From Candidatus Rifleibacteriota bacterium (lineage in GTDB: Bacteria > Riflebacteria > Ozemobacteria > Ozemobacterales > Ozemobacteraceae), in assembly GCA_029560455.1 (NCBI GenBank), contig JAKQKW010000436.1:1-10825 (forward strand): a stretch of 10,825 bases of DNA. The letters run 5' to 3'. Numbering within the stretch: position 1 is the stretch's first letter; each line of letters begins with the position of its first letter. The position numbers were made by a program, and so were the translations under genes. Under the pieces are notes generated by a model. That model had not been told where the DNA came from, searched no databases, and saw nothing but the letters and a program-made list of their open reading frames with translations. This document shows positions 1-6,390 of the stretch, piece after piece.

Positions 1-1179
1 GCGGTAGATGACCTTCTTGTCTTCGGGGAAAAGCTTGACGTAGTTCTGAACGAATTCCATGAAGTTCATCGGCGCGGTCAGCATTGTCTGAATGCACTTT
101 TCGTAGGGGGCGTTGATGGCGCGGCTGGTGAGAATGTCATAGATGTGCCCGGCAATTACGCCTTCGGTCGACATCAGCTGCAGGCCGTTCTTGAGAACGC
201 CGGTTTTCTTGCCGACGTTGCTGGCCCAGACGTAGCGGTCGCGGCGGATCGGATCCTGGCGGGCATACAGGAATTCAGAGATGTTGTATTTGGTGCGGTC
301 TTTTTCGGCCAGTTTGGGGTTAGCAGGGCCATAAACGGCTTCGAAAGCTTCTGCCCAGCCTTCGACATAGGCAAGGCCCACGTCGGTGATGATCGGGGCG
401 TCATGGCCGTTCGAAGAGGTGCGCTGAATCTTCTGAAACAGCTTGCCATACATGTCGAACATGATGGCGTGACCGTTTTCATGGGCAACGACGAGGTCGA
501 GGGTGTCATTTTTAAGGGCATCATCGACCGAGAAGAGTTTTTTACCTTCTGATTCGATGTCGAGAACGCAGATCATCGAAGTTTCGATGCCGAGGCGATT
601 ACCAGTTTTGTCAGCAACCATTTCGGCGCCGAGCGGAATCATGCACGGGCCGGGAGACGGCATAAAAGAAGGCAGCGGTGACTTGGACATTACCACCATC
701 GGTGAACCGACCGACTGGGAAAGGAATTCGAGAACCCGTTTCTTCTGTTCTTCATTCAGGCCTTCGGCTTTGCTGATCGCACCTTTGAGAGCCTGAAAGC
801 GGATCTGGCGGGCGGTTCTTCTCAGTTTGAGAGAATCGGTCATTTCCTTGCTGTCGGTGAGGTAGGGTTTGACAGACTTTTCGTGGTAGCCCTTTGGATC
901 GGCCGGGTTTACCTGAATGGCATCGGCTGCCAGAGCGAACACGAGATAGCCGACGTCATCGATTTTTACCTGTTTCGGAATATTGAGGGTCTTGCCAAGG
1001 AAACCGCCAATAAGATTGCCTTTGCCGACCGTAACCGGCTGCATCATTACCAGTGCGCCGTCGATGGGATTCTGGTCACCCGAAATATTGGTTACCGGAG
1101 CTCTGCCGTAGGCAGCACCGGAGAAAAGAGCACCTGCGGTAAGAAACGCGAAAAAGGCATTTTTAAGGCGATAGTTCAC
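1..1179 (-). CDS. Secreted HExxH zinc metallopeptidase, C-terminus beyond window
   Basis: An open frame of 393 codons runs from a GTG at 1179 to the left edge with no stop, so the gene is partial at its C-terminus. The GTG start is chosen because a GGAGGG ribosome site lies 6 bases upstream and it begins a signal peptide (basic NYRLK, hydrophobic core to about residue 24, likely cleavage near AAYG/RA). Seen directly: an HENGH motif at residues 233-237 within VVAHENGHAIMFD, matching HExxH, and a downstream EGWAEAFE at 273-280. Inference: H233 and H237 bind zinc, E234 is the catalytic base, and E273 or E277 is the third ligand, as in gluzincins. Mature protein would act in the periplasm or outside. 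I do not recognise the family; the roughly 200 residues before the motif could be a propeptide or a separate domain. It has its own promoter, so it is probably independent of the upstream dehydrogenase operon. Confidence 0.82.
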   Translation of the reverse strand, partial: MNYRLKNAFFAFLTAGALFSGAAYGRAPVTNISGDQNPIDGALVMMQPVTVGKGNLIGGFLGKTLNIPKQVKIDDVGYLVFALAADAIQVNPADPKGYHEKSVKPYLTDSKEMTDSLKLRRTARQIRFQALKGAISKAEGLNEEQKKRVLEFLSQSVGSPMVVMSKSPLPSFMPSPGPCMIPLGAEMVADKTGNRLGIETSMICVLDIESEGKKLFSVDDALKNDTLDLVVAHENGHAIMFDMYGKLFQKIQRTSSNGHDAPIITDVGLAYVEGWAEAFEAVYGPANPKLAEKDRTKYNISEFLYARQDPIRRDRYVWASNVGKKTGVLKNGLQLMSTEGVIAGHIYDILTSRAINAPYEKCIQTMLTAPMNFMEFVQNYVKLFPEDKKVIYR

Positions 1180-1185
1180 TTCTGG

Positions 1186-1191
1186 CCCTCC
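1186..1191 (-). promoter_or_regulatory. Ribosome binding site of the metallopeptidase
   Basis: GGAGGG on the minus strand, 6 bases before the GTG at 1179. It decides the start codon, because there is no ATG at the head of the frame. Confidence 0.75.
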
Positions 1192-1209
1192 TGCTTTGAT
1201 TATTTGTCA

Positions 1210-1238
1210 ATTCTAATGACCGAAACAAAAAGCGTCAA
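1210..1238 (-). promoter_or_regulatory. Sigma70-like promoter of the metallopeptidase gene
   Basis: On the minus strand there is a -35 box TTGACG (1233-1238), a 17-base spacer and a -10 box TAGAAT (1210-1215). Each box matches the consensus at 5 of 6 positions. Transcription would start near 1203, giving a short leader of about 24 bases that holds the ribosome site. The promoter sits 11 bases past the stop codon of the upstream flavoenzyme gene. I see no clear terminator between the two genes, so some readthrough from the operon is also possible. Confidence 0.6.
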
Positions 1239-1248
1239 TGGTACCCCG

Positions 1249-2394
1249 TCAGACAACTGATTTTTCTTTGACAACGTCTTTCAGGTTATAGAGGCGCTTA
1301 ACATTGAGATCGTCGATAACCGGGCTTTTCTTTTTATTGGCCACCAGGTCGGCGAGCAGCATGCTTACCGCCGGGGCCAGCATCAGGCCGTGACCTGAGA
1401 AGCCGCTTGCCTGAATGAAGTTGTCGACTTCTTCGACCGGGCCAAGTATCGGCTGTGCATCTGCCGTCATTTCGTAGAGACCGGCCCACTGTCTGACGAT
1501 TCTCAGCTTGTCGAGTTTGGGGAAAAGCTGGCTGAAGCGTTTGCTCATCTCATACATGAAGTGCATCGAACTGCCGACATAGGTTCCGACCGGTTCGTTC
1601 GGGTCGCCCATGCCCATGACCACGCCACCGCTCATTTCCTGGCGGGCGTAGAGGCCGACGCTGAAGCTGATTACCATCGGGTTCCAGAGGCGCTCGACCG
1701 GCTCGGTGACGAGAATTTCGTGACGGTAGGGGTCGACCGGAATATCAACGTTGAGCATCTGACCGATACCCTTCGAAAAGCCGCCGGCGCAGTTGAAAAG
1801 CAGCGGCGTCTGGTAGGTGTTGCCGTTTTCGGTCATGACGAAGAAGACATTGCTTTTCTTCATGATGCCGGTGACGTTGGTCCAGAGGTGGATTTCTACG
1901 CCCAGGCGTTTGGCGGCGTTGGCATAGCCCTGTGTCAGCAGAAACGGGTTGATGTGCCCATCTTTGGGGCACCAGGTGGCTTTGCGGATCATTTCAGTGT
2001 TAAGGAACGGCACGATCTTTCTGGCCTCTGCCGGGTCGACCATGTCGACTTCGAGGCCGAGCTTGCGCTGCATCGCGACGTTCTTTGCGAACTGCTGTTC
2101 TTCTTCTTCGGTATGGGCAAGAATCAGGTAGCCGCCCTGAAAGAATTCAGTGCGGTAACCGAGTTCTTCTTCGAGTCCTTCAAGGCGCTGAACCGAAGCC
2201 ATGGCAAGAGTGGTATTTGCTTCGGTGCTCCACTGCTGTCTGAAACCGCCGCCGCAGCGGCCGGTTGAACCGCTGGCGAGGTATTTGCGCTCAAGGACAC
2301 AGATATTTTTCATGCCGGCGCGGGCAAGTTCGTAGGCAGTCGAAATGCCGAGAATGCCACCGCCGATGATTACGGCATCAAAGGCTCTGTTCAT
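1249..2394 (-). CDS. DAO-family FAD amino/imino acid dehydrogenase, beta (catalytic) subunit
   Basis: This 381-residue protein belongs to the D-amino-acid oxidase (DAO) superfamily. Visible features are the FAD dinucleotide motif GGGILG at residues 11-16, an ERK turn that ends the second strand, the CGGGFRQQWST segment at 47-57 typical of the HcnC, LhpB and archaeal proline dehydrogenase beta branch, and C-terminal GLYEMTADAQPILG and SGFSGHGLMLAPA blocks that close over the flavin. There is no signal peptide or membrane span. In the family this subunit oxidises the substrate C-N bond (proline, hydroxyproline, glycine, opines) and passes electrons to partner subunits rather than to oxygen. The start overlaps the stop of the BFD-like gene by 4 bases (ATGA), so they are translationally coupled. 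It is the last gene of the operon. Substrate cannot be read from sequence; L-proline, D-hydroxyproline or another imino acid are candidates. Confidence 0.88.
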   Translation of the reverse strand: MNRAFDAVIIGGGILGISTAYELARAGMKNICVLERKYLASGSTGRCGGGFRQQWSTEANTTLAMASVQRLEGLEEELGYRTEFFQGGYLILAHTEEEEQQFAKNVAMQRKLGLEVDMVDPAEARKIVPFLNTEMIRKATWCPKDGHINPFLLTQGYANAAKRLGVEIHLWTNVTGIMKKSNVFFVMTENGNTYQTPLLFNCAGGFSKGIGQMLNVDIPVDPYRHEILVTEPVERLWNPMVISFSVGLYARQEMSGGVVMGMGDPNEPVGTYVGSSMHFMYEMSKRFSQLFPKLDKLRIVRQWAGLYEMTADAQPILGPVEEVDNFIQASGFSGHGLMLAPAVSMLLADLVANKKKSPVIDDLNVKRLYNLKDVVKEKSVV

Positions 2395-2681
2395 TTTTCT
2401 TCCCCCTCTTCGTCTGCGTGCCTGGCGAGCTCGGCGTTGATCAGCTCGAAAGACACAGGGCGGTTGGGCGGGCGGAAAGTCGGCGGGTAAATTTCAGCGG
2501 CGGGCGTTTTAAGTTCACGGCTGATGATCTGTGAAACGAGGCGGCGGCAGGTGCGGCCCTGACATGAGCCCATGCCGGCACGCACGAGGCGGCGGATTTC
2601 GTCGATAGTGGTCGCGCCCTGTCTGATGGCGGCGATGATTTCGTCTTCAGTTACATCCTGACATCTGCAGATGATTTTCAT
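2391..2681 (-). CDS. BFD-like [2Fe-2S] small subunit (detached alpha-subunit C-terminal domain)
   Basis: A 96-residue protein starting at the ATG at 2681 (MKIICRCQDV). The open frame extends further upstream to 3086, but that part only shadows the ferredoxin gene; a GGGGGA ribosome site before 2681 and the family N-terminus fix the start. Cysteines 5, 7, 40 and 45 form the CxC...CxxxxC pattern of bacterioferritin-associated-ferredoxin-like [2Fe-2S] domains (CRCQ and GSCQGRTC). The C-terminal tail, PPTFRPPNRPV, resembles the very end of fused HcnB/LhpE-type alpha subunits. I therefore infer that it supplies in trans the cluster that other family members carry at the alpha C-terminus. It lies 14 bases after the ferredoxin stop and overlaps the next gene by 4 bases. 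Confidence 0.85.
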   Translation of the reverse strand: MKIICRCQDVTEDEIIAAIRQGATTIDEIRRLVRAGMGSCQGRTCRRLVSQIISRELKTPAAEIYPPTFRPPNRPVSFELINAELARHADEEGEEK

Positions 2682-2695
2682 TGGCTTTCCCCCTG

Positions 2696-3181
2696 TCAAA
2701 CTTTGATGGCGCGTATATCGTTGATACGATCGGCCGGAACTTCGATAGTTACTACCGCGGTACGATCGTAGGCGGGCGGGTTGATGACTCTGGCAACTTT
2801 TGCCTTGCAGACAAACTTGCCGGTGCGATCGAGGGCATCGACTTCCTGGTCTTTTGCCGGCACGGGCAGCAGTTCGTAGCTCATCGACAGCAGCGCTTTG
2901 CCCGGAACATTGTGCTTCATGTTGACAATGAAGATTGCCAGGCCCGGGCATTTCGGCACGCAGGCCCCGCATCCGGTGCAGGTTTCGAAGTCCAGTTGCG
3001 GCCGGTCGGTAATGCCAGACTGCATCTGAATCGCCTTGACCGGGCAGGCTGACACGCATGGGTCGCAGGGGATATCCTGCAGACATTCAATAATGGCTAC
3101 CGGCCCCTTTTCGAGACGGGTCTGTGCCGGTAGAACCGGTTTTAGTTCTTCATTAGTGATGATTCCGGTATTTTTCAGCAT
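2696..3181 (-). CDS. Dicluster 4Fe-4S ferredoxin subunit of the dehydrogenase complex
   Basis: A 161-residue electron-transfer subunit. Cysteines 33, 39, 42 and 46 form one set (ECLQDIPCDPCVSACP, with an unusual five-residue first gap) and cysteines 68, 71, 74 and 78 form a standard CxxCxxCxxxCP set. This predicts two [4Fe-4S] clusters. The C-terminal 80 residues have no cysteine cluster and look beta-rich. No signal peptide is present. In related operons such a ferredoxin carries electrons between the flavin subunits or out to a carrier. The start overlaps the 3' end of the alpha-subunit gene by 7 bases (ATGCTGA). Its place between alpha and the BFD-like gene supports a complex with four or five subunits, like the archaeal dye-linked L-proline dehydrogenases that also include a ferredoxin-like subunit. 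Confidence 0.87.
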   Translation of the reverse strand: MLKNTGIITNEELKPVLPAQTRLEKGPVAIIECLQDIPCDPCVSACPVKAIQMQSGITDRPQLDFETCTGCGACVPKCPGLAIFIVNMKHNVPGKALLSMSYELLPVPAKDQEVDALDRTGKFVCKAKVARVINPPAYDRTAVVTIEVPADRINDIRAIKV

Positions 3182-4272
3182 GCTCCGACCTCCTTGAGAA
3201 CGCGTTCGCGGCCCCAGCGGATACGTTCACCGGTTGAGCCTGACCGCAGGGTTCGCAACTCTTCGCGAGCCTCTTCGACAATCGCTTCAGCTTTCGGCGA
3301 TTTGCCATGAATGCTTTCGTAGGCTCTGGCACCGGCAATGCGGCCGCCAAGTATCGCGGTAGTGGCTTCTTCGATGCCAGAGGCATCGCCGGCCACAAAG
3401 ACGTCAGGGTTGGTGGTGCGCATCGCTGAATCATGCAGCGGCACGAGCCCGCCGAGTTCACCGACGTGAACCATGCGGCACTGTGCCTGCTGAAAAAGGT
3501 CTATCAGTGGCGTCAACCCGACTGCGAGACAGATGCAGTCGCATTCAATCGTTAATTCAGTGTTTGGCACAGGCTGGAAACGCTCGTCGACGCGGCAGAG
3601 TATTGCGCCTTCGACGCCGGTTTCCCCGAGCGCCTTCAAAATGGTGTGTGAAGTGTAGATCGGCACACCGAGGCGGCGGATTTTGCTGGCGTGAACCAGA
3701 TAGCCGCCGATAGTGGGCATGCCCTCTACGAGGCCGACCACTTCAACGCCGGCTTGCAGAAGCTGATAACTGACGATCAGGCCGATATTACCGCTGCCGA
3801 CCATGAGAATCTTGCGGCCGGGTTTGATTCCGTGCACGTTCATCAGAGTCTGAACGCCGCCGGCGCCGTAAATGCCTGGCAGATCATTGTTTTCAAAGGC
3901 CAGGCTGTTTTCGGTGGCGCCTGTACAGACGATGGCAGCCTGGTAAGAAACGCGTTCGTAGACATCCTGAGAAAGAATGCCAGCTTCTTTGTTCGCGTAA
4001 AAGCCAACGGCGGCGGTATTTTCAAGAACTGTCAGTCTGTCAGAAGCATCTTTAACTTCTTTGCAGAGCATTTCGGCAATGGTGATGCCTCTGATACCGG
4101 CATCGCGGTTGCTACTGCCGAAGAAACGATGAGTCTGCTTGATCAACTGTCCGCCAAGGCGGGCGCTGTCATCGACCAGTAGAGTTCTGGCGCCGAGCTG
4201 TGAAGCGACAATGGCTGCCGAAAGGCCGGCCGGGCCGCCGCCGATGACAAAAATTTCAGTGTTGCGACTCAT
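3175..4272 (-). CDS. FAD/NAD(P)-binding dehydrogenase alpha subunit, HcnB/LhpE-like, lacking C-terminal BFD domain
   Basis: A 365-residue flavoprotein of the pyridine nucleotide-disulfide oxidoreductase fold. Seen: GGGPAG at residues 11-16 for FAD, a CTGATEN segment in the mid region, a second dinucleotide motif GSGNIG, and the closing VAGDASGIEEA that contacts FAD. It lacks a redox-active CxxxxC pair. The family (HcnB, LhpE, octopine oxidase OoxA, archaeal proline dehydrogenase alpha) is usually about 450-490 residues because a BFD-like [2Fe-2S] domain is fused at the C-terminus. Here the protein ends roughly 100 residues early and that domain is a separate gene two positions downstream. It is probably cytoplasmic and relays electrons from the beta subunit. 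The start overlaps the upstream [2Fe-2S] gene by 4 bases (ATGA). Confidence 0.87.
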   Translation of the reverse strand: MSRNTEIFVIGGGPAGLSAAIVASQLGARTLLVDDSARLGGQLIKQTHRFFGSSNRDAGIRGITIAEMLCKEVKDASDRLTVLENTAAVGFYANKEAGILSQDVYERVSYQAAIVCTGATENSLAFENNDLPGIYGAGGVQTLMNVHGIKPGRKILMVGSGNIGLIVSYQLLQAGVEVVGLVEGMPTIGGYLVHASKIRRLGVPIYTSHTILKALGETGVEGAILCRVDERFQPVPNTELTIECDCICLAVGLTPLIDLFQQAQCRMVHVGELGGLVPLHDSAMRTTNPDVFVAGDASGIEEATTAILGGRIAGARAYESIHGKSPKAEAIVEEAREELRTLRSGSTGERIRWGRERVLKEVGAC

Positions 4273-4586
4273 GGGTGAATGACACCGTGCCCTTTCTGCA
4301 TGCGGATTTTCATGCCTTCCTTGAGGGGAGTGATACAGGTCATGATATTTACCTGCCCGTCGACTTCCATGATGCAGCTTGAACAGCGACCAATGGCGCA
4401 GAAAAAGCCGCGGGCCCGGTCTTTCTGAGGGCTGCGGCGCAGGGTTCTGACGCCGGCGGCATGCAGGGCGGCGGCGATCGGTTCGCCTTCGTAGCCTTCA
4501 TACTCGCGGTCGTCAAAGAAGAATTTTACCAGTTTACGTTCCGGAAATTTCAATACCGGGTGTTCCTGAATGCGCAGGGATTGCAT
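4269..4586 (-). CDS. Small [2Fe-2S] subunit, HcnA/LhpF-like (Fer2_4 type)
   Basis: A 105-residue protein with the plant-ferredoxin-like fold seen in HcnA and in the N-terminus of sarcosine oxidase alpha. The pattern FCAIGRCSSCIMEVDG followed by a later cysteine gives C63, C68, C71 and C84 as [2Fe-2S] ligands. The preceding RxxxxKDRARG and following TPLKEGM are family hallmarks. It is the first gene of the five-gene operon. Its AAGGAGG ribosome site at 4593-4599 is near-consensus and lies 6 bases before the ATG. A promoter is visible upstream at 4727-4755. Expected role: electron transfer inside the dehydrogenase complex. Confidence 0.88.
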   Translation of the reverse strand: MQSLRIQEHPVLKFPERKLVKFFFDDREYEGYEGEPIAAALHAAGVRTLRRSPQKDRARGFFCAIGRCSSCIMEVDGQVNIMTCITPLKEGMKIRMQKGHGVIHP

Positions 4587-4592
4587 CCCTTT

Positions 4593-4599
4593 CCTCCTT
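4593..4599 (-). promoter_or_regulatory. Strong ribosome binding site for the operon's first gene
   Basis: AAGGAGG on the minus strand, 6 bases before the ATG at 4586. It is the best Shine-Dalgarno match within this operon; the downstream genes rely mainly on overlapping stops and starts. Confidence 0.75.
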
Positions 4600-4656
4600 G
4601 TGTGCCTGTCTGTAGAATCACCGATGCATTATCATCAATCGATTTAACCGGCTTGG

Positions 4657-4687
4657 CGGCCCGGCCTGCCGGTCGGGTCGATTTTTT
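4657..4687 (+). terminator. Rho-independent terminator-like hairpin, T-run on the plus strand
   Basis: A 10-bp stem (4657-4666 with 4671-4680, two G-T wobbles) closes a TGCC loop and is followed by A and six T at 4681-4687. As drawn it would stop plus-strand transcription, but no plus-strand gene ends nearby. On the minus strand the same hairpin lies in the 5' leader of the dehydrogenase operon, about 40 bases after the predicted transcription start, and there it lacks a T-run. It may be a leader structure or may block antisense transcription. Confidence 0.4.
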
Positions 4688-4726
4688 ACACAATTGTCAG
4701 TAAAAGAGCTTGTTTTGTACCCTGCT

Positions 4727-4755
4727 ATTTTAACGCTGTAAACGAAAATTGTCAG
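4727..4755 (-). promoter_or_regulatory. Sigma70-like promoter of the five-gene dehydrogenase operon
   Basis: On the minus strand there is a -35 box CTGACA (4750-4755), a 17-base spacer and a -10 box TAAAAT (4727-4732). Each box matches the consensus at 5 of 6 positions. Transcription would begin near 4720, giving a leader of about 134 bases. The -35 box is part of one of two AATTGTCAG repeats; the other copy at 4692-4700 falls just after the predicted start, so a repressor binding both is possible but unproven. Confidence 0.6.
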
Positions 4756-4786
4756 CCACTTTTCAATATTGGATCAAAGATAACCT

Positions 4787-4805
4787 ATTGTGGCTCGCCC
4801 ACAAT
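4787..4805. repeat. Perfect 7-bp inverted repeat (hairpin)
   Basis: ATTGTGG and CCACAAT flank a five-base CTCGC loop. It lies about 32 bases upstream of the operon's -35 box and about 140 bases past the ankyrin stop. It could be an operator or a weak 3' end for the ankyrin transcript; without a T-run on either strand I cannot choose. Confidence 0.4.
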
Positions 4806-4944
4806 CTGATGCCTGCATTCCAGAATCAGCGTAACGAGAATGGCTGTAAGTGGTATGTTTTCTGGTTTTTTTGCTTTTCTTGCGGAAATTGCTTATGGCG
4901 TAGACATTTTAGTGCATTTGCCCTGCTGGTCATACTGACCTGAT

Positions 4945-6390
4945 TCAGAAATCTGGCTTGAGTTGGCGATATCCCTCGGTATCGGCCAGATCTCTCTGCT
5001 CTTTGGCGTAATCAAAAGCGGTTTTGCCTGAATTGTCCTTGATACTCTTGTCGGCACCCGCTTTAAGCAGTCTGTCAATCACATATATGAAATTTTTGAC
5101 ACGACTCTCATTTATTGCATTCCGATTATAATCGTAAACAGCGTACATCAAAGCTGTCTTGCCATCGTTGTCGCGAGCATTGACATCGGCTCCGGCTGCA
5201 AGAATAGATTCAAGACACTCTCTGGAAAAGTTCCAGCAATCGCTCACGCTCTCCATCAGCACCGTTTTGCCGTTTTCAAGACATATGCCAACATCCGCTC
5301 CCTTCTTGACCAGAATCTCCATCTGGTCCCTTCGTTCTGCTTTGGTAACGTAATACAGGGCTGTTTTGCCGAAGTTGTCGGTTGCGTTTATATCCAGCCC
5401 CGCCTGAACCAGGGTATTAATGGTTTCGCTTGTAAAATAAGCTTTGAGGCCTGCATGCAACAGCGCATTTCTTCCATCAGTATCTCTGACATGTGCGTCA
5501 GCTCCAAGTTCGATCAGAGTATTAAAAGGCACCGGATTGCAGACAGCGTACATCAGAGCTGTCTTGCCGGTTTCGTTCTTCTCATTCACATCTATACCCA
5601 TCTTTACCAGTTGGCGGAATATCTGCGCAGTATTATCGTATTCTGCCGCCTTCATCAAAGCGTTCCGACCGCAGGATTCTCTTGCATGTATATCGGCCCC
5701 AAGCCTGGCAAGCTCAGACAATACTTCAGGATCGTTGTTGTTCCCGCTAGCTATCACAAAAGCGGTACTGTCGTTGCTATAACCCCGTGCATTTACATCT
5801 GCTCCGGCTTTAATAAGCACTTCGATATATGCCGGCTCACAATTGCTAAGTACCCCATCCAACAGGGGAGTAACGCCTGTGCCATCTCTGATATTCACAT
5901 CAGCGCCCGCATTGATAAGAAGCTGCATGTTTTTCGGGCTTCCAATACTATAAAACAAAGGTGTAGAACCATGATCGTTTCTCGAATCAACATCAGCGCC
6001 AGCCTTGATAAGCATATCTATAATTGCTGGTTTGGCGTTGTGAAGAGCGGCGATATGCAATACAGTGTGACTCTTCCTGTCGGGAAAAATACGGCCATTT
6101 ACGTCAGCGCCAGCTTTTATAAGCATATCGACTATTTCGGGATTATCAGTATGGTAGATAGCGCAGGCAAGAACCCGATACCCATACCTTCCTTTACAGT
6201 TGAGGTTGGTTGGTTTTTTCAGCAGCTTCTTTACCGCTGCGAGAGTCGTTTTCTTCTGTTTGTTCTCGAAAAGTCTGATCAGAGCCATGCCATTTTTTTG
6301 GGCTTCTGCTTCGTTATCAGCTGCGGTGCAAGCCCCAGAGCAATAAATCATAAACATACCGAGCAGAAATACCTGTAAAAAGCGCTGCAT
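4945..6390 (-). CDS. Exported ankyrin-repeat protein (about 11 repeats)
   Basis: A 481-residue protein starting at the ATG at 6390. A GTG three bases earlier is also in frame, but GGAA lies 7 bases before the ATG and only 4 before the GTG. The N-terminus (MQRFLQVFLLGMFMIYCSGACTAADN) is a signal peptide, with cleavage likely near residue 23; a lipobox is not convincing. From about residue 66 to 465 there are some eleven ankyrin units, recognisable by recurrent GAD/GxD turns at about 94, 131, 162, 196, 231, 265, 296, 331, 364, 399 and 444 and by GKTALMYAV-type starts. The repeats make a protein-binding solenoid, here in the periplasm or outside. The ATG overlaps the stop of the NAGPA-domain gene by one base (TGATG), so the two are coupled and probably partners. 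Ankyrin proteins are a common immunity class in polymorphic toxin systems; other scaffold or inhibitor roles are equally possible. Confidence 0.85.
   Translation of the reverse strand: MQRFLQVFLLGMFMIYCSGACTAADNEAEAQKNGMALIRLFENKQKKTTLAAVKKLLKKPTNLNCKGRYGYRVLACAIYHTDNPEIVDMLIKAGADVNGRIFPDRKSHTVLHIAALHNAKPAIIDMLIKAGADVDSRNDHGSTPLFYSIGSPKNMQLLINAGADVNIRDGTGVTPLLDGVLSNCEPAYIEVLIKAGADVNARGYSNDSTAFVIASGNNNDPEVLSELARLGADIHARESCGRNALMKAAEYDNTAQIFRQLVKMGIDVNEKNETGKTALMYAVCNPVPFNTLIELGADAHVRDTDGRNALLHAGLKAYFTSETINTLVQAGLDINATDNFGKTALYYVTKAERRDQMEILVKKGADVGICLENGKTVLMESVSDCWNFSRECLESILAAGADVNARDNDGKTALMYAVYDYNRNAINESRVKNFIYVIDRLLKAGADKSIKDNSGKTAFDYAKEQRDLADTEGYRQLKPDF

Larger units (their letters stand above)
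4587..4944. other. Leader and intergenic region between the ankyrin gene and the dehydrogenase operon
   Basis: These 358 bases hold no convincing gene. On the minus strand the stretch is first the 3' flank of the ankyrin gene, then the promoter and leader of the dehydrogenase operon. It contains the promoter at 4727-4755, a GC-rich hairpin in the leader, a perfect 7-bp hairpin at 4787-4805, a 5-bp inverted repeat GGTCA-TAC-TGACC at 4928-4940 just after the ankyrin stop, and two copies of AATTGTCAG at 4692-4700 and 4747-4755. None of the hairpins has a clear T-run on the minus strand, so the end of the ankyrin transcript is not resolved. Confidence 0.6.

Noticed and set aside
145..552. A 135-codon plus-strand open frame
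   Set aside because: It lies antisense to the HExxH peptidase frame, which has a signal peptide, promoter and motif.
1561..2268. A 235-codon plus-strand open frame
   Set aside because: It is antisense to the DAO-family gene, whose motifs are clear on the other strand; the composition (His, Asp, Val-rich) is typical of an antisense frame.
2391..3086. A 231-codon minus-strand frame that includes the BFD-like gene
   Set aside because: Its first 135 codons lie out of frame inside the ferredoxin gene and have low-complexity, basic composition. The real start is the ATG at 2681, which has a ribosome site and the family N-terminus.
3175..4586. Calling the flavoprotein operon hcnABC (hydrogen cyanide synthase)
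   Set aside because: The subunits share folds with HcnABC, but the split BFD gene and added ferredoxin differ. The same families serve proline, hydroxyproline and opine dehydrogenases, so a cyanide role is not supported.
5455..6378. A 307-codon plus-strand open frame
   Set aside because: It is antisense to the ankyrin gene. Its repeated segments mirror the ankyrin repeats, and it has no ribosome site.
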